Shown: positions 42,536 to 52,418 of the stretch, piece after piece | How positions within the stretch are numbered: position 1 is the stretch's first letter | Layout: each line of letters begins with the position of its first letter | Assembly: GCF_003991585.1 (NCBI RefSeq) | Contig: NZ_PQSP01000005.1 | Coordinates: 124,001-188,000 of the forward strand | Source of the DNA: Saezia sanguinis | GTDB lineage: Bacteria; Pseudomonadota; Gammaproteobacteria; Burkholderiales; Burkholderiaceae_C | DNA: 64,000 bases | Reading direction: 5' to 3' | Program-made: the position numbers and the translations under genes | The notes under the pieces: generated by a model | What the model was told of the DNA's origin: nothing | What the model saw: only the letters and a program-made list of their open reading frames with translations | Databases searched by the model: none

Positions 42536-43609
42536 TTACCGCTTTTCAGTGATATCGCTGATATCCAGCGGATAAATCTGCGGCATCAGTGAGCCATCCC
42601 ATACCTGTGCCGGTGTCAGTTGGGTTTCGATCTGCCCGGTCTGGTAGGCAAATTTCAGCAGGGCATCCCAGCGCTCGTTGCTGATGTTGAGCCATTGCCC
42701 CCAGGTTGCGGGGTCTGCATTGTCTTTGGGAATAGAGTCGCCTAGCGCAATGCGCATGGCTTCCAGTGTGTTCCGTGCATCCTGGCTGCGGGGGTCGCTG
42801 CTGCCGGCTAGCTGGGGATATTCGGCAAAGCTGAGTGCCAACGCGCTTTCCGGGTAGAGTTGTGTATAAATAATGCCTTTATAGGCAGCACGCACGAACC
42901 TCACCAGGTCTTGCGGGCGTTCCTGCAGCATTTTGGTGCTGGTGACCATGGTGACGCTGAACAGTTTTTCCATTTCCGCCGGGCGTGGCAGCAGCGTCAG
43001 GGTAACGCCGTTTTGGCGCATGACGGTAAAGGAGTCGGAATAACTGTCTACCGCATCAACCTCATTGTTGCGCAAAGCGGCGGCAGCTCTGGCGCCTGCG
43101 CCAACGGCAACGATGGTCACGTCATCTTCGCTTAAACCAGCCAGGTGCAAATTGGCTTTCAGGTCGGCATAAGAGGCGGAAGCCAGGCTGATGACGCCAA
43201 TGCGCCGGCCCTTGAGGTCTGCAATGGTTTTAATGGCAGACCCTTGCGGAACACCAATGAAATAAGGCCATTGCACGGTAATGCCGGCAAATGCCTTGAC
43301 CGGAATGCCGCGCTCTACCGCAGAGGCAATGGTGGTGGACGATGCGTAGGCAATATCCGCGCTGCCGTTGGCTACCGCCTGTAAGGCAGCGGTGGAGCCG
43401 CTGGTGGTGATAATGGCAACGGAGATGTCTTCTTCTTTGAAATAACCAAGTTGTTTAGGAACGGCAATGGTGAAGGTTTCTTCTGCCGGTGTGATGGTAT
43501 TGCGTGCCAGTGCAATTGTCAGGTTGTTTTGCGCATGTGCCACTGTCGCCAGAAAAATTCCCAGGCAAGCGGCAATTTTTTGAAAAACGGAGAGACGCGA
43601 TATTTTCAT
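42536..43609 (-). CDS. ABC transporter substrate-binding protein, NMT1/SsuA-like
   Basis: Periplasmic binding protein of 357 residues with a signal peptide (about residues 1-26, ending TVAHAQ) and an NMT1/THI5-like fold: FTIAVPKQLGYFKEEDISV, TSGSTAALQAVANGSADIAY, then DLKGRRIGVISLAS and the hinge residues RNNEVDAVDSY. It heads the importer operon, with AAGGAA before the ATG at 43609. Members bind aliphatic sulfonates, taurine, nitrate, riboflavin or pyrimidine precursors; I cannot choose among them from sequence. I saw no TPP- or FMN-riboswitch core upstream. Confidence 0.88.
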   Translation of the reverse strand: MKISRLSVFQKIAACLGIFLATVAHAQNNLTIALARNTITPAEETFTIAVPKQLGYFKEEDISVAIITTSGSTAALQAVANGSADIAYASSTTIASAVERGIPVKAFAGITVQWPYFIGVPQGSAIKTIADLKGRRIGVISLASASYADLKANLHLAGLSEDDVTIVAVGAGARAAAALRNNEVDAVDSYSDSFTVMRQNGVTLTLLPRPAEMEKLFSVTMVTSTKMLQERPQDLVRFVRAAYKGIIYTQLYPESALALSFAEYPQLAGSSDPRSQDARNTLEAMRIALGDSIPKDNADPATWGQWLNISNERWDALLKFAYQTGQIETQLTPAQVWDGSLMPQIYPLDISDITEKR

Positions 43610-43972
43610 GGAAATTCCTTATGATGGGACATACCAACAACGTGGCGCAAATGTAAAGTATAAAGGGGAATGGTTTTGTTGATGATGGCGTCAGGTTGCG
43701 TTGCAGTGATTTCTTCGGGCTGTTTTTGTTTGAAATCGCAAAAGCGCAGAAAGTGCTACAGGCGAAACGGATTCATCACGGGTAAGAATATGCCTGATTC
43801 TGAAAGATGGGATTGAAAGGCTAAAAATTGCCATTCTGCCATCCGGCTTTTGATGCCTTTAAAATAGCTTGCAGTGATACCATATCCACTCCGTCGCGGA
43901 TAACCGGGCAACAGGTTGCCGGCGGCGGTATCTCCCAAGGGCGCGTGTTTGTATTGTGATGAAAGTTTAAAA
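43610..43972. other. 363-bp gap between the ABC importer and the gene at 43973
   Basis: It contains the upstream region of the minus-strand binding-protein gene, with no box I recognise and no TPP or FMN riboswitch core. On the plus side it contains a structured segment (43868-43939) described separately. An in-frame extension of the plus gene to 43916 exists, but it overlaps this structure and looks non-coding. Confidence 0.5.
43868..43939 (+). ncRNA. Predicted three-way-junction leader RNA
   Basis: The outer stem GATACC (43876-43881) / GGTATC (43927-43932) is extended past an internal loop by CTTG (43868-43871) / CAAG (43936-43939). Inside are hairpin TATCC/GGATA (43883-43887, 43898-43902) and hairpin CCGG-CAAC/GTTG-CCGG (43904-43922, one bulged G), joined by single A residues and a CGGC linker. 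The element ends 33 nt before the start of the gene at 43973, so it would form in its 5' leader. The complement would fold similarly. I do not recognise it as a known riboswitch class. Confidence 0.4.
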
Positions 43973-44410
43973 ATGAAATTTCCAATCCGTATCCGGCAAG
44001 AAGAAAATGAATTGATTCTGGATGCAGTGCCAGCGTTTGCGATTGTATTGAATTACCGGGTACTGGATACGGTGCGGGGGCAGTCGGTGGAAGAGGTTGA
44101 GCAGAAAACGAAAAAGCTGCTTTCCGATACGTTGCACCGGTTTATTCTGGCTGATGAATATGTGGGCCTGCCCCGCATGTTGAGTATTTATCAGAAAAGC
44201 GAGTTGCAGGTTGCCGAGCATAACAAAATCTGGACGACCGTGGATATTGAGGTGGATGACCTGGCGCTGCCGGTTGAGCAGACCAGTGTCACATTGCCCG
44301 CAGATCTGGTCAAAAAATTACAGGCCATGGCCAGCACCATTGACAGCTCTGTGGACATGATGCTGACCGTGCTGCTGGCGCATACACGCGCTGAGTATAA
44401 AAAAGACTGA
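43973..44410 (+). CDS. Conserved-looking protein of unknown function (weak HicB resemblance)
   Basis: 145-residue cytosolic protein, start chosen at MKFPIRIRQEENELIL with a GAAAG box about nine bases before. Residues 1-90 look like an alpha/beta domain (LDAVPAFAIVLNYRVLDTVRG). The C-terminal SVTLPADLVKKLQAMASTID resembles the ribbon-helix-helix-like tail of HicB-type antitoxins, but no HicA toxin gene is adjacent and the N-terminal HicB signature is not clear. It stands alone under a structured leader. I do not assign a function. Confidence 0.6.
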   Translation: MKFPIRIRQEENELILDAVPAFAIVLNYRVLDTVRGQSVEEVEQKTKKLLSDTLHRFILADEYVGLPRMLSIYQKSELQVAEHNKIWTTVDIEVDDLALPVEQTSVTLPADLVKKLQAMASTIDSSVDMMLTVLLAHTRAEYKKD

Positions 44411-44419
44411 AACCGTTCT

Positions 44420-44444
44420 TGCCAGCCGTGGTTAATTGCTGGCA
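44420..44444. terminator. Hairpin between convergent genes
   Basis: TGCCAGC (44420-44426) and GCTGGCA (44438-44444) form a 7-bp stem with an 11-nt loop, between the unknown gene and ruvA. There is no T run, so it is a weak terminator at best. Confidence 0.35.
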
Positions 44445-44458
44445 GGTATGTTTCAGGT

Positions 44459-45034
44459 TTATTTGGATAATGCCCGCAGTGCCTGCTTGATGCCTTCGGC
44501 AACGCCAATGTCGGCCGGCAGATGCTTGAACGCTGCACGGGCCTCTTTGTCGTTATAGCCCAGAGCCAGCAGCGCCTGCACAATGTCAGACTGGGTTTCG
44601 CTTTGAACTGTGCTGTCGGCTACCCCCAGATCTTCACCGAATTTGCCTTTAAGCTCCAGCAACAGGCGCTCGGCGGTTTTTTTGCCGATGCCGGGGACTT
44701 TGACAAGGCGGCCGACTTCCTGTGTGGAAACGGCATGGGCCAGGTCGCTCACAGAAAGACCGGAGAGGATGGAGAGTGCTGTGCGCGGGCCGACGCCAGA
44801 TATCTTGACCAGTTGTCTAAAGGCGTCGCGTTCTGTCGCGGTGCCAAAGCCAAACAGGATCTGGGCATCTTCACGAACGATGAAATGCGTCAGTAGCGTG
44901 ACTTTGTCACCTGCTGCCGGCAGGTTGTAGAAAGTGCTCATCGGCACGTCCACCAGGTAGCCGACACCGCCCACATCAACCAGAATCTGCGGCGGATTTT
45001 TTTCCGCCAAAATACCACTTAAACGTCCAATCAT
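44459..45034 (-). CDS. ruvA: Holliday junction branch migration protein RuvA
   Basis: RuvA binds four-way DNA junctions as a tetramer and loads the RuvB motor in recombinational repair. Starting at [14 protein letters not shown] (45034) the protein has 191 residues, with the OB-fold N-terminus, two helix-hairpin-helix motifs ([16 protein letters not shown] and [19 protein letters not shown]) and the C-terminal RuvB-contact domain ([17 protein letters not shown]). The upstream frame to 45154 is not homologous. ruvB and ruvC are not in the window on either side, so the usual ruvCAB cluster is broken here. Confidence 0.94.
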   Translation of the reverse strand: MIGRLSGILAEKNPPQILVDVGGVGYLVDVPMSTFYNLPAAGDKVTLLTHFIVREDAQILFGFGTATERDAFRQLVKISGVGPRTALSILSGLSVSDLAHAVSTQEVGRLVKVPGIGKKTAERLLLELKGKFGEDLGVADSTVQSETQSDIVQALLALGYNDKEARAAFKHLPADIGVAEGIKQALRALSK

Positions 45035-45146
45035 GATGTCAATATAATGTTTCAATGGGTGCATGTTAGCAGGATGGATCGATTCCATGTGACAATCCTG
45101 GTGAATGCCGATATGAACAGATGTCCATACAGAAACCGGAGTCAGC

Positions 45147-46181
45147 GTGATCATTAAACACCAATTTCATGGCGCCAGTAATACACAACTGGCCAATTTA
45201 TGCGGCCCGCTGGATGCACACCTGCAACTGATTGCTTCTACGCTGAATGTCAAAATCAGCCGTCGCCAGGATGTGTTCCGGGTGGAGGGGGCCAAAGTAG
45301 CTGCAGCGCGTGCGGTGGAAGTGCTGCAGGCATTGTATGAAGTTGCACGCCACACCATTGCGCAGGAGGTGGTGCAACTGACACTGGCAGGAGACGGGCA
45401 TGCTGAAAAAACAGCTAAAAAAGCAAGGGCTGCAAAACCGTCAGATCCAGACCTTCTGGGTGCTGAAGCCATGCTGCCGGATGATGAAATGGGTGTGGCA
45501 CTGCATACACGCCGCTCTGACCTGCGCGCGCGCACGACCAATCAGGCGCACTATCTGTATAACATTCTGCACCATGACCTGACGTTTGGCATTGGCCCTG
45601 CCGGCACTGGGAAAACGTTTCTGGCGGTGGCCTGCGCAGTGGATGCTTTGGAGCGCTCGCAGGTGCAGCGCGTGATTCTGACGCGGCCGGCCGTGGAGGC
45701 TGGCGAGCGGCTGGGTTTTTTGCCGGGTGACCTGACGCAGAAAGTGGATCCGTATTTGCGGCCTTTGTATGACGCGCTGTATGACCTGATGGGGTTTGAC
45801 CGCGTGGGTAAGGCGTTTGAGCGTGGCGCCATTGAAATTGCGCCGCTGGCGTTCATGCGTGGGCGTACGCTGAACCATGCCTTCATTATTCTGGACGAGG
45901 CTCAAAACACCACCGTGGAACAGATGAAAATGTTTCTGACCCGCATCGGGTTTGGCAGCCGTGCCGTGGTCACGGGAGATATCAGCCAGATTGATTTGCC
46001 TAAAGGCGTTACCAGCGGACTGGTGGACGCGGTGAAGGTGTTGCATGACGTCAATGGTATTGCTTCAACGCGCTTTACCAGTGTGGACGTGGTGCGCCAT
46101 CCTCTGGTGGCGCGCATTGTGGAGGCTTACGATGCCGACCGTGAGAAAAAAGACCGGGCGTACGGGAAAAAGCATGAGTAG
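45147..46181 (+). CDS. phoH: PhoH-like ATPase (YbeZ)
   Basis: Cytosolic P-loop ATPase that acts with the endoribonuclease YbeY in RNA metabolism. The 344-residue protein has an N-terminal KH-like region ([21 protein letters not shown]), Walker [15 protein letters not shown] and Walker [12 protein letters not shown], with [16 protein letters not shown] downstream. The start is a GTG at 45147 preceded by GGAG. It overlaps ybeY by eight bases, heading the phoH-ybeY-corC-lnt block. In many relatives miaB lies just upstream; here ruvA does, on the other strand. Confidence 0.93.
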   Translation: MIIKHQFHGASNTQLANLCGPLDAHLQLIASTLNVKISRRQDVFRVEGAKVAAARAVEVLQALYEVARHTIAQEVVQLTLAGDGHAEKTAKKARAAKPSDPDLLGAEAMLPDDEMGVALHTRRSDLRARTTNQAHYLYNILHHDLTFGIGPAGTGKTFLAVACAVDALERSQVQRVILTRPAVEAGERLGFLPGDLTQKVDPYLRPLYDALYDLMGFDRVGKAFERGAIEIAPLAFMRGRTLNHAFIILDEAQNTTVEQMKMFLTRIGFGSRAVVTGDISQIDLPKGVTSGLVDAVKVLHDVNGIASTRFTSVDVVRHPLVARIVEAYDADREKKDRAYGKKHE

Positions 46182-46689
46182 AAAGCTTTCTGGAGTCAAA
46201 CATGGTCAGGCGGTGGTCAGGAAAGTGGATCCCCGGCCTGTTCTGCCGCAGGTGTTTTTGTCCTTGCAGTTTGCTGATGCGACACACCGGGGATTGTTGC
46301 CCCGGCACAAAGTGATGCGCTGGTTGCGCCATGCGCTGGATGCCAGCCGGGCAGAACAGGGCGAGTTCAGTGTGCGTATTGTGGGCGAGCCGGAAGGGCG
46401 GGAGCTGAACCATACCTACAGGCAGAAGGATTATGCGACCAATGTGCTGACGTTTGATTATGTTCATGCACCTGTGGTACAGGCGGATCTGGTGATTTGT
46501 GCCCCGGTGGTGGCGCGCGAGGCCCATGAGCAGGGCAAAGACATACAGGCGCATTATGCACACCTGCTGGTACATGGCGCTTTGCATGCACAGGGCTGGG
46601 ACCATGAGCAGCCGGATGAAGCACAGCAGATGGAGCAGCGGGAGATTGCCATACTGGCGCGCCTGGGGTTTGCCAACCCCTATGAATGA
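46174..46689 (+). CDS. ybeY: Endoribonuclease YbeY (rRNA maturation factor)
   Basis: Zinc metalloendoribonuclease for 16S rRNA 3'-end maturation and ribosome quality control. With the ATG at 46174 inside the phoH 3' end it has 171 residues. It shows the family motifs [19 protein letters not shown] and the zinc site [16 protein letters not shown] (three His). The N-terminal 25 residues are basic and variable. The longer frame upstream to 46045 is a shadow of phoH. Confidence 0.93.
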   Translation: MSRKLSGVKHGQAVVRKVDPRPVLPQVFLSLQFADATHRGLLPRHKVMRWLRHALDASRAEQGEFSVRIVGEPEGRELNHTYRQKDYATNVLTFDYVHAPVVQADLVICAPVVAREAHEQGKDIQAHYAHLLVHGALHAQGWDHEQPDEAQQMEQREIAILARLGFANPYE

Positions 46690-46768
46690 GCCGACTGCTT
46701 GGCATTTTCATGCACGGTTTGGCATTTTCCGGTATGCTAAAGGCTTCATTAACTTCCTCGCGTAAGCG

Positions 46769-47704
46769 ATGTCTGACCCACAACCTAGCAGGCCGCGAGG
46801 CCAAAATGATCGAAATCCCCGTGCAGAGAATGAATCCTCAGAGAATAAGCGCGGGCTGTTCGGGCGTATCGCCGATTTTATTTCCCATGCACCAGAAAAC
46901 CGTGATGAGCTGCGTGAAGTCATTGTTGAAGCCAACAAGGATGGCATCATTGATGATGAAACGCTGGTGATGATTGACGGTGCCGTCAGGCTGGCCGATA
47001 TGACCGCCGCTGATGTCATGGTGCCGTCTTCCCGGATGGAGATGCTGGATATCAATACGCCGGTGGATGTATTGATCAACGCCATTATCGAAAGCGGACA
47101 CTCCCGTTTTCCGGTATTTGACTGCAACAGTGAGGATGATGACGAAAACCGTCAGAATATTATTGGCGTATTGCTGGCCAAAGATCTGCTTAAACTCAGC
47201 CGGGCCCCGGAAATTAACCTGCGCATGCTGTTGCGCTCGCCCTTTTTTGTGCCGGAGAGCCGTTCTCTGAACCAGATGCTGTCGGATTTTCGGACCCATC
47301 ATCAGCACATGGCGATGGTGGTGGACGAGTTTGGCCGTGTCTCAGGGGTGCTGACCATTGAGGACGTGCTGGAAGAAATTGTTGGCGAGATCGAAGATGA
47401 GTTTTATGTGCCTGATGATGAGGGCGACATTTATACGCTGACGGATGGCAGTTTCCGGGTAGCCGGAGATACGTCGTTAGAGCGTATCAATGAAGCGTTC
47501 AACCAGCACTTTGCTTCTGATGATGTGGAAACCATCGGCGGCTATATCTCGCATGAGCTCAGCCATGTGCCACGCCGGGGTGAAACCTGTGTGTTTGGCG
47601 GCCTGCAGTTCACCGTATTGCATACGCGTTCTGGTGTGGTGCGCTGGTTCCGGGTATCTCCGATTGATCCGGCGTCATCGGCGGAAGCGATTGAGTCGGT
47701 TTAA
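46769..47704 (+). CDS. corC: HlyC/CorC-family CBS-domain transporter protein
   Basis: Cytosolic protein of 311 residues with paired CBS domains (VMVPSSRMEML ... VLLAKDLLKL and FRTHHQHMAMVVDEFGRVSGVLT) and a C-terminal CorC/HlyC domain (FRVAGDTSLERINEAF). It is linked to Mg2+/Co2+ efflux in enterobacteria (YbeX), with later links to ribosome metabolism because of its constant position beside ybeY. There is no DUF21 membrane part, as is normal for this short form. lnt follows 24 bp downstream. Confidence 0.92.
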   Translation: MSDPQPSRPRGQNDRNPRAENESSENKRGLFGRIADFISHAPENRDELREVIVEANKDGIIDDETLVMIDGAVRLADMTAADVMVPSSRMEMLDINTPVDVLINAIIESGHSRFPVFDCNSEDDDENRQNIIGVLLAKDLLKLSRAPEINLRMLLRSPFFVPESRSLNQMLSDFRTHHQHMAMVVDEFGRVSGVLTIEDVLEEIVGEIEDEFYVPDDEGDIYTLTDGSFRVAGDTSLERINEAFNQHFASDDVETIGGYISHELSHVPRRGETCVFGGLQFTVLHTRSGVVRWFRVSPIDPASSAEAIESV

Positions 47705-47728
47705 TTGCAGCACCATGAGGGGGAGCGT

Positions 47729-49294
47729 GTGAACAGACCCGGCCCCCAGTGGCTTTACCGCTATTTGCGTCTTTCCCGGTTCCCGGTGCTGCAGGCACTG
47801 CTTGCCGGGGTTCTGCACGCCTGGGCGTTGTCGCACCAGGGCAGTGTGAATGGCTGGCTGCAGGTGCTGGCGCTGGTCTGGCTGGCCGGCCTGGTTGCCC
47901 AGTCACCGCGTGTAATGAAGGCCGCGCTGATCGGCTGGTTGTTTGCATTGGCATGGCTGGTTGGCAGCGTCTGGTGGCTGTATATCAGCATGCACCAGTA
48001 TGGCGGCATGCCATCGGTGCTGGCGGCTTTGGCGGTGTTGTTGTTGTGTGCCGGCCTGGCGTTGATTTATGCACTGGCGATGGCGCTGGTGCGTAAAGTG
48101 TCTCGTCCGGCAACGGTATCGATTGTGGGATTTTCTGCCGCCTGGTTGCTTGCAGAGCTGATGCGCGGCTGGATTTTTACCGGCTTTCCCTGGGCGTCAT
48201 CCGGTTACGCGCAGGTTGACAATGCGGTATTGAATGCGTATGCCCCATGGCTGGGGGTGTATGGCATTGGTGCTGTTGCGGCGCTGCTGGCAGCAAGTGT
48301 GGCAACCATTTTTTTTGCCTCAAAGGATACATGGCGCCAGTTGGCGGTTGCGTGGGTAGCCATTGTGGTGGTGTTGGGGCTGCACTGGCCGTTACGGCAT
48401 GACTTTACTGACCCTGCCGGCACCATCAAAGTGGCATTGTTACAGGGCAATGTGCCGCAGAACCTGAAGTTTGAGCAGGAGACAATGCTCAATGCGCTGC
48501 ACTGGTATCTCAATGAACTGTTGCAGGCGCAGGAACAGGGGGTTGATCTGGTGGTGGCACCTGAAACGGCGATTCCGACGTTTCCTTCATATTTGCCGCG
48601 TGGCCTGTGGGAGGGATTGAGAGCGGAGTTTGCCGCAGGGGATACGGCAGCATTGATCGGGATTCCGCTGCGGACCGATGCAACAGGCGTGACCAATTCG
48701 ATGATCGGGCTGGCACCGGGGCAGGCGTTATACCAGTACGATAAACACCATCTGGTGCCGTTTGGGGAGTTTATTCCCTGGGGTTTTCGCTGGTTTGTCG
48801 ATATGATGAATATTCCTTTAGGGGATATGGACCGCGGGGCCGTGGATGCCACATCGTTATGGTGGCGCGGCCAGCGCATTGCACCTAATATCTGTTACGA
48901 AGATTTGTTTGGCGAAGAGCTGGCCCGGCGGTTTGCGGTGCCGGGGCAGGAGCCGACGATCATGGCCAATGCCAGCAACATTGCCTGGTTTGGTGATACA
49001 GTGGCGTTGCCACAGCATTTGCAGATTGCACGCATGCGCTCGCTGGAGTTTCAGCGCCCGATGATCCGCGCAACCAATACGGGTGTGACGGCCATTATTG
49101 ACGATCAAGGGCGGGTGCAGGGCATGCTGGCACCTTTCACGCAAGGTGTGCTGGTGGGTGATGTGCAGGGACGGCAGGGGCTGACATTTTATGTGTCCTG
49201 GGTCAGTGCTTGGGGGTTGTTGCCGTTATGGCTGTATGGGCTGGTGATGATCTCCTTTTTGTTGCTGCGCACGCGCACTCGCGTATCGAATTAA
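47729..49294 (+). CDS. lnt: Apolipoprotein N-acyltransferase
   Basis: Inner-membrane enzyme that adds the third acyl chain to lipoproteins, required for their sorting by Lol. 521 residues: about seven membrane segments, then a nitrilase-type domain with catalytic Glu in VAPETAIPTFPSYLP, Lys in YDKHHLVPFGEFIPWG and Cys in NICYEDLFG, and a final membrane helix. A GTG at 47729 with GAGGGGGAG upstream is preferred to an in-frame TTG at 47705. Clients in this window include the lipoproteins at 31.7 and 59.8 kb. Confidence 0.93.
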   Translation: MNRPGPQWLYRYLRLSRFPVLQALLAGVLHAWALSHQGSVNGWLQVLALVWLAGLVAQSPRVMKAALIGWLFALAWLVGSVWWLYISMHQYGGMPSVLAALAVLLLCAGLALIYALAMALVRKVSRPATVSIVGFSAAWLLAELMRGWIFTGFPWASSGYAQVDNAVLNAYAPWLGVYGIGAVAALLAASVATIFFASKDTWRQLAVAWVAIVVVLGLHWPLRHDFTDPAGTIKVALLQGNVPQNLKFEQETMLNALHWYLNELLQAQEQGVDLVVAPETAIPTFPSYLPRGLWEGLRAEFAAGDTAALIGIPLRTDATGVTNSMIGLAPGQALYQYDKHHLVPFGEFIPWGFRWFVDMMNIPLGDMDRGAVDATSLWWRGQRIAPNICYEDLFGEELARRFAVPGQEPTIMANASNIAWFGDTVALPQHLQIARMRSLEFQRPMIRATNTGVTAIIDDQGRVQGMLAPFTQGVLVGDVQGRQGLTFYVSWVSAWGLLPLWLYGLVMISFLLLRTRTRVSN

Positions 49295-49321
49295 AATACT
49301 ATTTTTCAATTAAAGATAAGA

Positions 49322-50260
49322 ATGACCATGCTGACCTTTCAGCAATTGATATTGCGCCTACAAACTTATTGGGATGCACAAGGATGCGCCTTGCTTCAAC
49401 CGTATGATATGGAGGTGGGGGCCGGCACCAGCCATACAGCGACTTTTCTGCGCTCGATCGGCCCGGAGCCATGGAAGGCCGCTTATGTGCAGCCAAGCCG
49501 CCGCCCTAAAGATGGACGTTATGGCGAAAATCCGAACCGGTTGCAGCACTATTACCAGTTTCAGGTGGTGTTGAAACCAGCGCCGGCAAACATTCTGGAT
49601 TTATATCTGGGCTCGTTGCAGGCCGTGGGGTTTGACCTCAAGCGCAATGATATCCGTTTTGTTGAGGATGACTGGGAGAATCCAACACTGGGGGCCTGGG
49701 GCTTGGGCTGGGAAGTGTGGCTCAATGGCATGGAAGTGACGCAGTTCACCTACTTTCAACAAGTGGGCGGCATTGACTGCAAACCGATCACCGGTGAAAT
49801 TACGTATGGGCTGGAGCGCCTGGCCATGTATCTGCAAGGTGTGGACAATGTGTATGACCTGGTCTGGACACAACAGGCAGATGGCACGCGTTTGACATAT
49901 GGCGATGTGTATCATCAGAATGAAGTGGAGCAGTCGACTTATAATTTTGAACACAGTGATGCGGCATTTTTATTTGAAGCATTTTCCGCCCATGAAAAAA
50001 GTGCTCAACACCTGATGAGCGAACAACTGGCATTGCCTGCGTATGAGCAGGTACTGAAAGCAGCACACACATTTAATCTGCTGGATGCGCGCGGGGCCAT
50101 TTCGGTCACAGAGCGTGCGGCTTACATTGGCCGTATCCGCAATCTGGCGCGCAGCGTGGCGCAAAGTTATCTCGATAGCCGCGAGCGCCTGGGTTTTCCG
50201 ATGGCAAGCCGGGCTGTTGCGCAAGAGGTGATGGCAAGTCTGCAAAAGAAAACCGCATGA
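49322..50260 (+). CDS. glyQ: Glycine--tRNA ligase alpha subunit
   Basis: Catalytic subunit of the alpha2beta2 bacterial glycyl-tRNA synthetase. The 312-residue protein has the class II core: [38 protein letters not shown] and the motif region [15 protein letters not shown] [19 protein letters not shown], with [13 protein letters not shown] as motif 3. A second Met (49328) could also serve. It is followed 17 bp later by glyS, making the standard pair. It is 27 bp after lnt. Confidence 0.96.
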   Translation: MTMLTFQQLILRLQTYWDAQGCALLQPYDMEVGAGTSHTATFLRSIGPEPWKAAYVQPSRRPKDGRYGENPNRLQHYYQFQVVLKPAPANILDLYLGSLQAVGFDLKRNDIRFVEDDWENPTLGAWGLGWEVWLNGMEVTQFTYFQQVGGIDCKPITGEITYGLERLAMYLQGVDNVYDLVWTQQADGTRLTYGDVYHQNEVEQSTYNFEHSDAAFLFEAFSAHEKSAQHLMSEQLALPAYEQVLKAAHTFNLLDARGAISVTERAAYIGRIRNLARSVAQSYLDSRERLGFPMASRAVAQEVMASLQKKTA

Positions 50261-50277
50261 GTGTCAAAGGCTGCAGA

Positions 50278-52401
50278 ATGAAAAAACAGAATTTACTGGT
50301 CGAATTATTTGTTGAAGAGCTGCCCCCCAAGGCGCTGCGGACGTTGGGCGAAGCATTTTCCAATGTATTGTCGCAAGAGCTGAAAGTGCAAGGGCTGGCC
50401 GCAGATGATGCAGAGGTCACACCTTTTGCTTCGCCGCGCCGCTTGGCAGCACATATCACGCAGGTGGTGTCACAGGCACCAGATCAAAGAGTTTCACGCA
50501 AACTGATGCCGGTATCGGTGGGGCTGGATGCACAGGGGCAGGCAACGCCTGCGCTGCTCAAAAAGCTTGCCAGTTTGGGGGCTGATGCTTCTGCTGTTGC
50601 TGGGCTTAAACGGGAACAGGATGGGAAAAATGAAGTGCTGTTTTATGACAGCACGGTTACCGGTGCAACGTTGCAGGCAGGTTTGCAGCGTGCGTTGGAT
50701 ACGGCAGTAGCCAAGTTACCCATTCCGAAAGTGATGAGTTACCAGTTGGCAGACGGCTGGAGCACGGTGCATTTTGTGCGCCCGGTTCATGCGATGATTG
50801 CCTTGCATGGCACAGAAATTGTTCCGGTGCAGGCGTTTGGCCTGACCGCAGGACGCATAACACATGGGCACCGTTTTGAGGCACAGGCAGATCCGATCGA
50901 GATTCAGAATGCCGACAGTTATGCCGAGCAACTTAAAAATGAAGGGGCTGTGCTTGCCTGCTTTACCGAACGGCGGCTGTGGATTCAGACGCAGTTGGAA
51001 CAGGCTGCGCAGGCCGTTGGCGGAGGGGTGAAGCCGATTGCAGATACCGCGTTGCTTGATGAGGTGACGGCTTTGGTCGAGCGCCCGAATGTGCTGGTGT
51101 GTGCGTTTGAATCGGCATTTCTGGAAGTGCCGCAAGAATGCCTGATTTTAACAATGAAGGCAAATCAGAAATATTTTCCGCTGCTCGATGCGGATGACAA
51201 ATTGACGAACCAGTTTCTGGTGGTCAGCAATATCCGCCCGGATGATGCCAGTGCTGTGATTGGCGGCAATGAGCGGGTGGTGCGCCCGCGTCTGGCGGAT
51301 GCCAAATTCTTTTACGATCAGGATCGTAAAAAGCCATTGGAAGCGCGCGAAAAGAATTACGCCAGCGTGGTGTACCACAATAAGCTTGGCTCTTTGGCAG
51401 ACCGCGTGAGCCGTATCCGTCAGATTGCGCAGGCCATTGCCGGCAAGCTGGGGGATGATGCGCTGCGTATGCAGGCCGATCTGGCAGCGCGTTTGGCAAA
51501 GGCCGATCTGTTAACGGATATGGTTGGCGAGTTTCCCGAATTGCAGGGGATTATGGGGCGTTATTACGCTTTGAACGATGGGTTGCCGGTAGAGGTGGCG
51601 CAGGCCATTGAAGACCACTACAAACCTCGCTTTGCCGGAGACGAGTTGCCGCGTAACCCGGTTGGGGTGATTGTGGCTTTGGCCGACAAGCTGGAAACAC
51701 TGGTAGGTATGTTTGGCATCGGCAATGTGCCTACTGGTGATAAAGATCCTTTTGCGCTTCGCCGCCATGCACTGGGGGTGATCCGCATGCTGGCCGATAA
51801 ACAACTGCCGCTGCAACTGGACTGGCTGCTGGAAATGGCTGCAACAGCGTTTATGGGCGCGGCAGGTGTGGATGCACAGTTTAAAGACCCGTCTCAAGCG
51901 GTGGCGGACTTTATCTATGAACGGTTTTCCGGTGCGTTGCGTGACCAGGGGTACCGGGCGCAGGAGATTGATGCTGTTTTGGTCTTGCGGCCGCAGCGTC
52001 TGGATGATGTATTAAACCGCCTCGAAGCGGTGCGTGCTTTTGCCGCTTTGCCACAAGCGCCAGCTTTGGCTGCTGCCAACAAGCGTGTGGGGAATATTCT
52101 GAAAAAGACAGCCGAGCCAGTTGCAGCGCAGGTGGATGTGGCTTTGCTCCGCGAGCCGGCGGAAGTTGCGCTGGAGAGTGCTTTGCGGAGTGCTCAGCAA
52201 GCTTCAGACCTGGCCTACACGCAGGGGGATTACACAACTTCTCTTAAAGAGCTGGCTGTATTGAAAGTACCGGTGGATGCGTTTTTTGATCAGGTCATGG
52301 TGAATGCAGAAGACCAGGCGTTGCGTCGCAACCGTTTGGGTCTGCTGGCATTGATGCATCAGGTGATGAACCGTGTTGCAGATTTGTCGCAACTGGCCTG
52401 A
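50278..52401 (+). CDS. glyS: Glycine--tRNA ligase beta subunit
   Basis: tRNA-recognition subunit of glycyl-tRNA synthetase, 707 residues from the ATG at 50278 (AAAGG nine bases upstream). An ATG at 50257 that overlaps the glyQ stop would add seven residues. Visible features are NLLVELFVEELPPKALR at the start, GHRF and NKYFP-like ANQKYFPLLD, the HD-type region GRYYALNDGLPVEVAQAIEDHY and RRHALGVIRML, and a C-terminal anticodon-binding DALR-like domain. Length is normal. Confidence 0.96.
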   Translation: MKKQNLLVELFVEELPPKALRTLGEAFSNVLSQELKVQGLAADDAEVTPFASPRRLAAHITQVVSQAPDQRVSRKLMPVSVGLDAQGQATPALLKKLASLGADASAVAGLKREQDGKNEVLFYDSTVTGATLQAGLQRALDTAVAKLPIPKVMSYQLADGWSTVHFVRPVHAMIALHGTEIVPVQAFGLTAGRITHGHRFEAQADPIEIQNADSYAEQLKNEGAVLACFTERRLWIQTQLEQAAQAVGGGVKPIADTALLDEVTALVERPNVLVCAFESAFLEVPQECLILTMKANQKYFPLLDADDKLTNQFLVVSNIRPDDASAVIGGNERVVRPRLADAKFFYDQDRKKPLEAREKNYASVVYHNKLGSLADRVSRIRQIAQAIAGKLGDDALRMQADLAARLAKADLLTDMVGEFPELQGIMGRYYALNDGLPVEVAQAIEDHYKPRFAGDELPRNPVGVIVALADKLETLVGMFGIGNVPTGDKDPFALRRHALGVIRMLADKQLPLQLDWLLEMAATAFMGAAGVDAQFKDPSQAVADFIYERFSGALRDQGYRAQEIDAVLVLRPQRLDDVLNRLEAVRAFAALPQAPALAAANKRVGNILKKTAEPVAAQVDVALLREPAEVALESALRSAQQASDLAYTQGDYTTSLKELAVLKVPVDAFFDQVMVNAEDQALRRNRLGLLALMHQVMNRVADLSQLA

Positions 52402-52418
52402 CGAGCGGTAAAGGGTAA

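Noticed and set aside
43610..43972. TPP or FMN riboswitch for the NMT1-type importer
   Set aside because: I looked for the conserved cores (CUGAGA with CUGAU...GGAUAAUGCCAGCG, and the RFN core) on the minus strand and did not find them.
43973..44410. HicB antitoxin of a HicAB pair
   Set aside because: The C-terminal helix region is only vaguely similar and there is no small HicA-like gene on either side.
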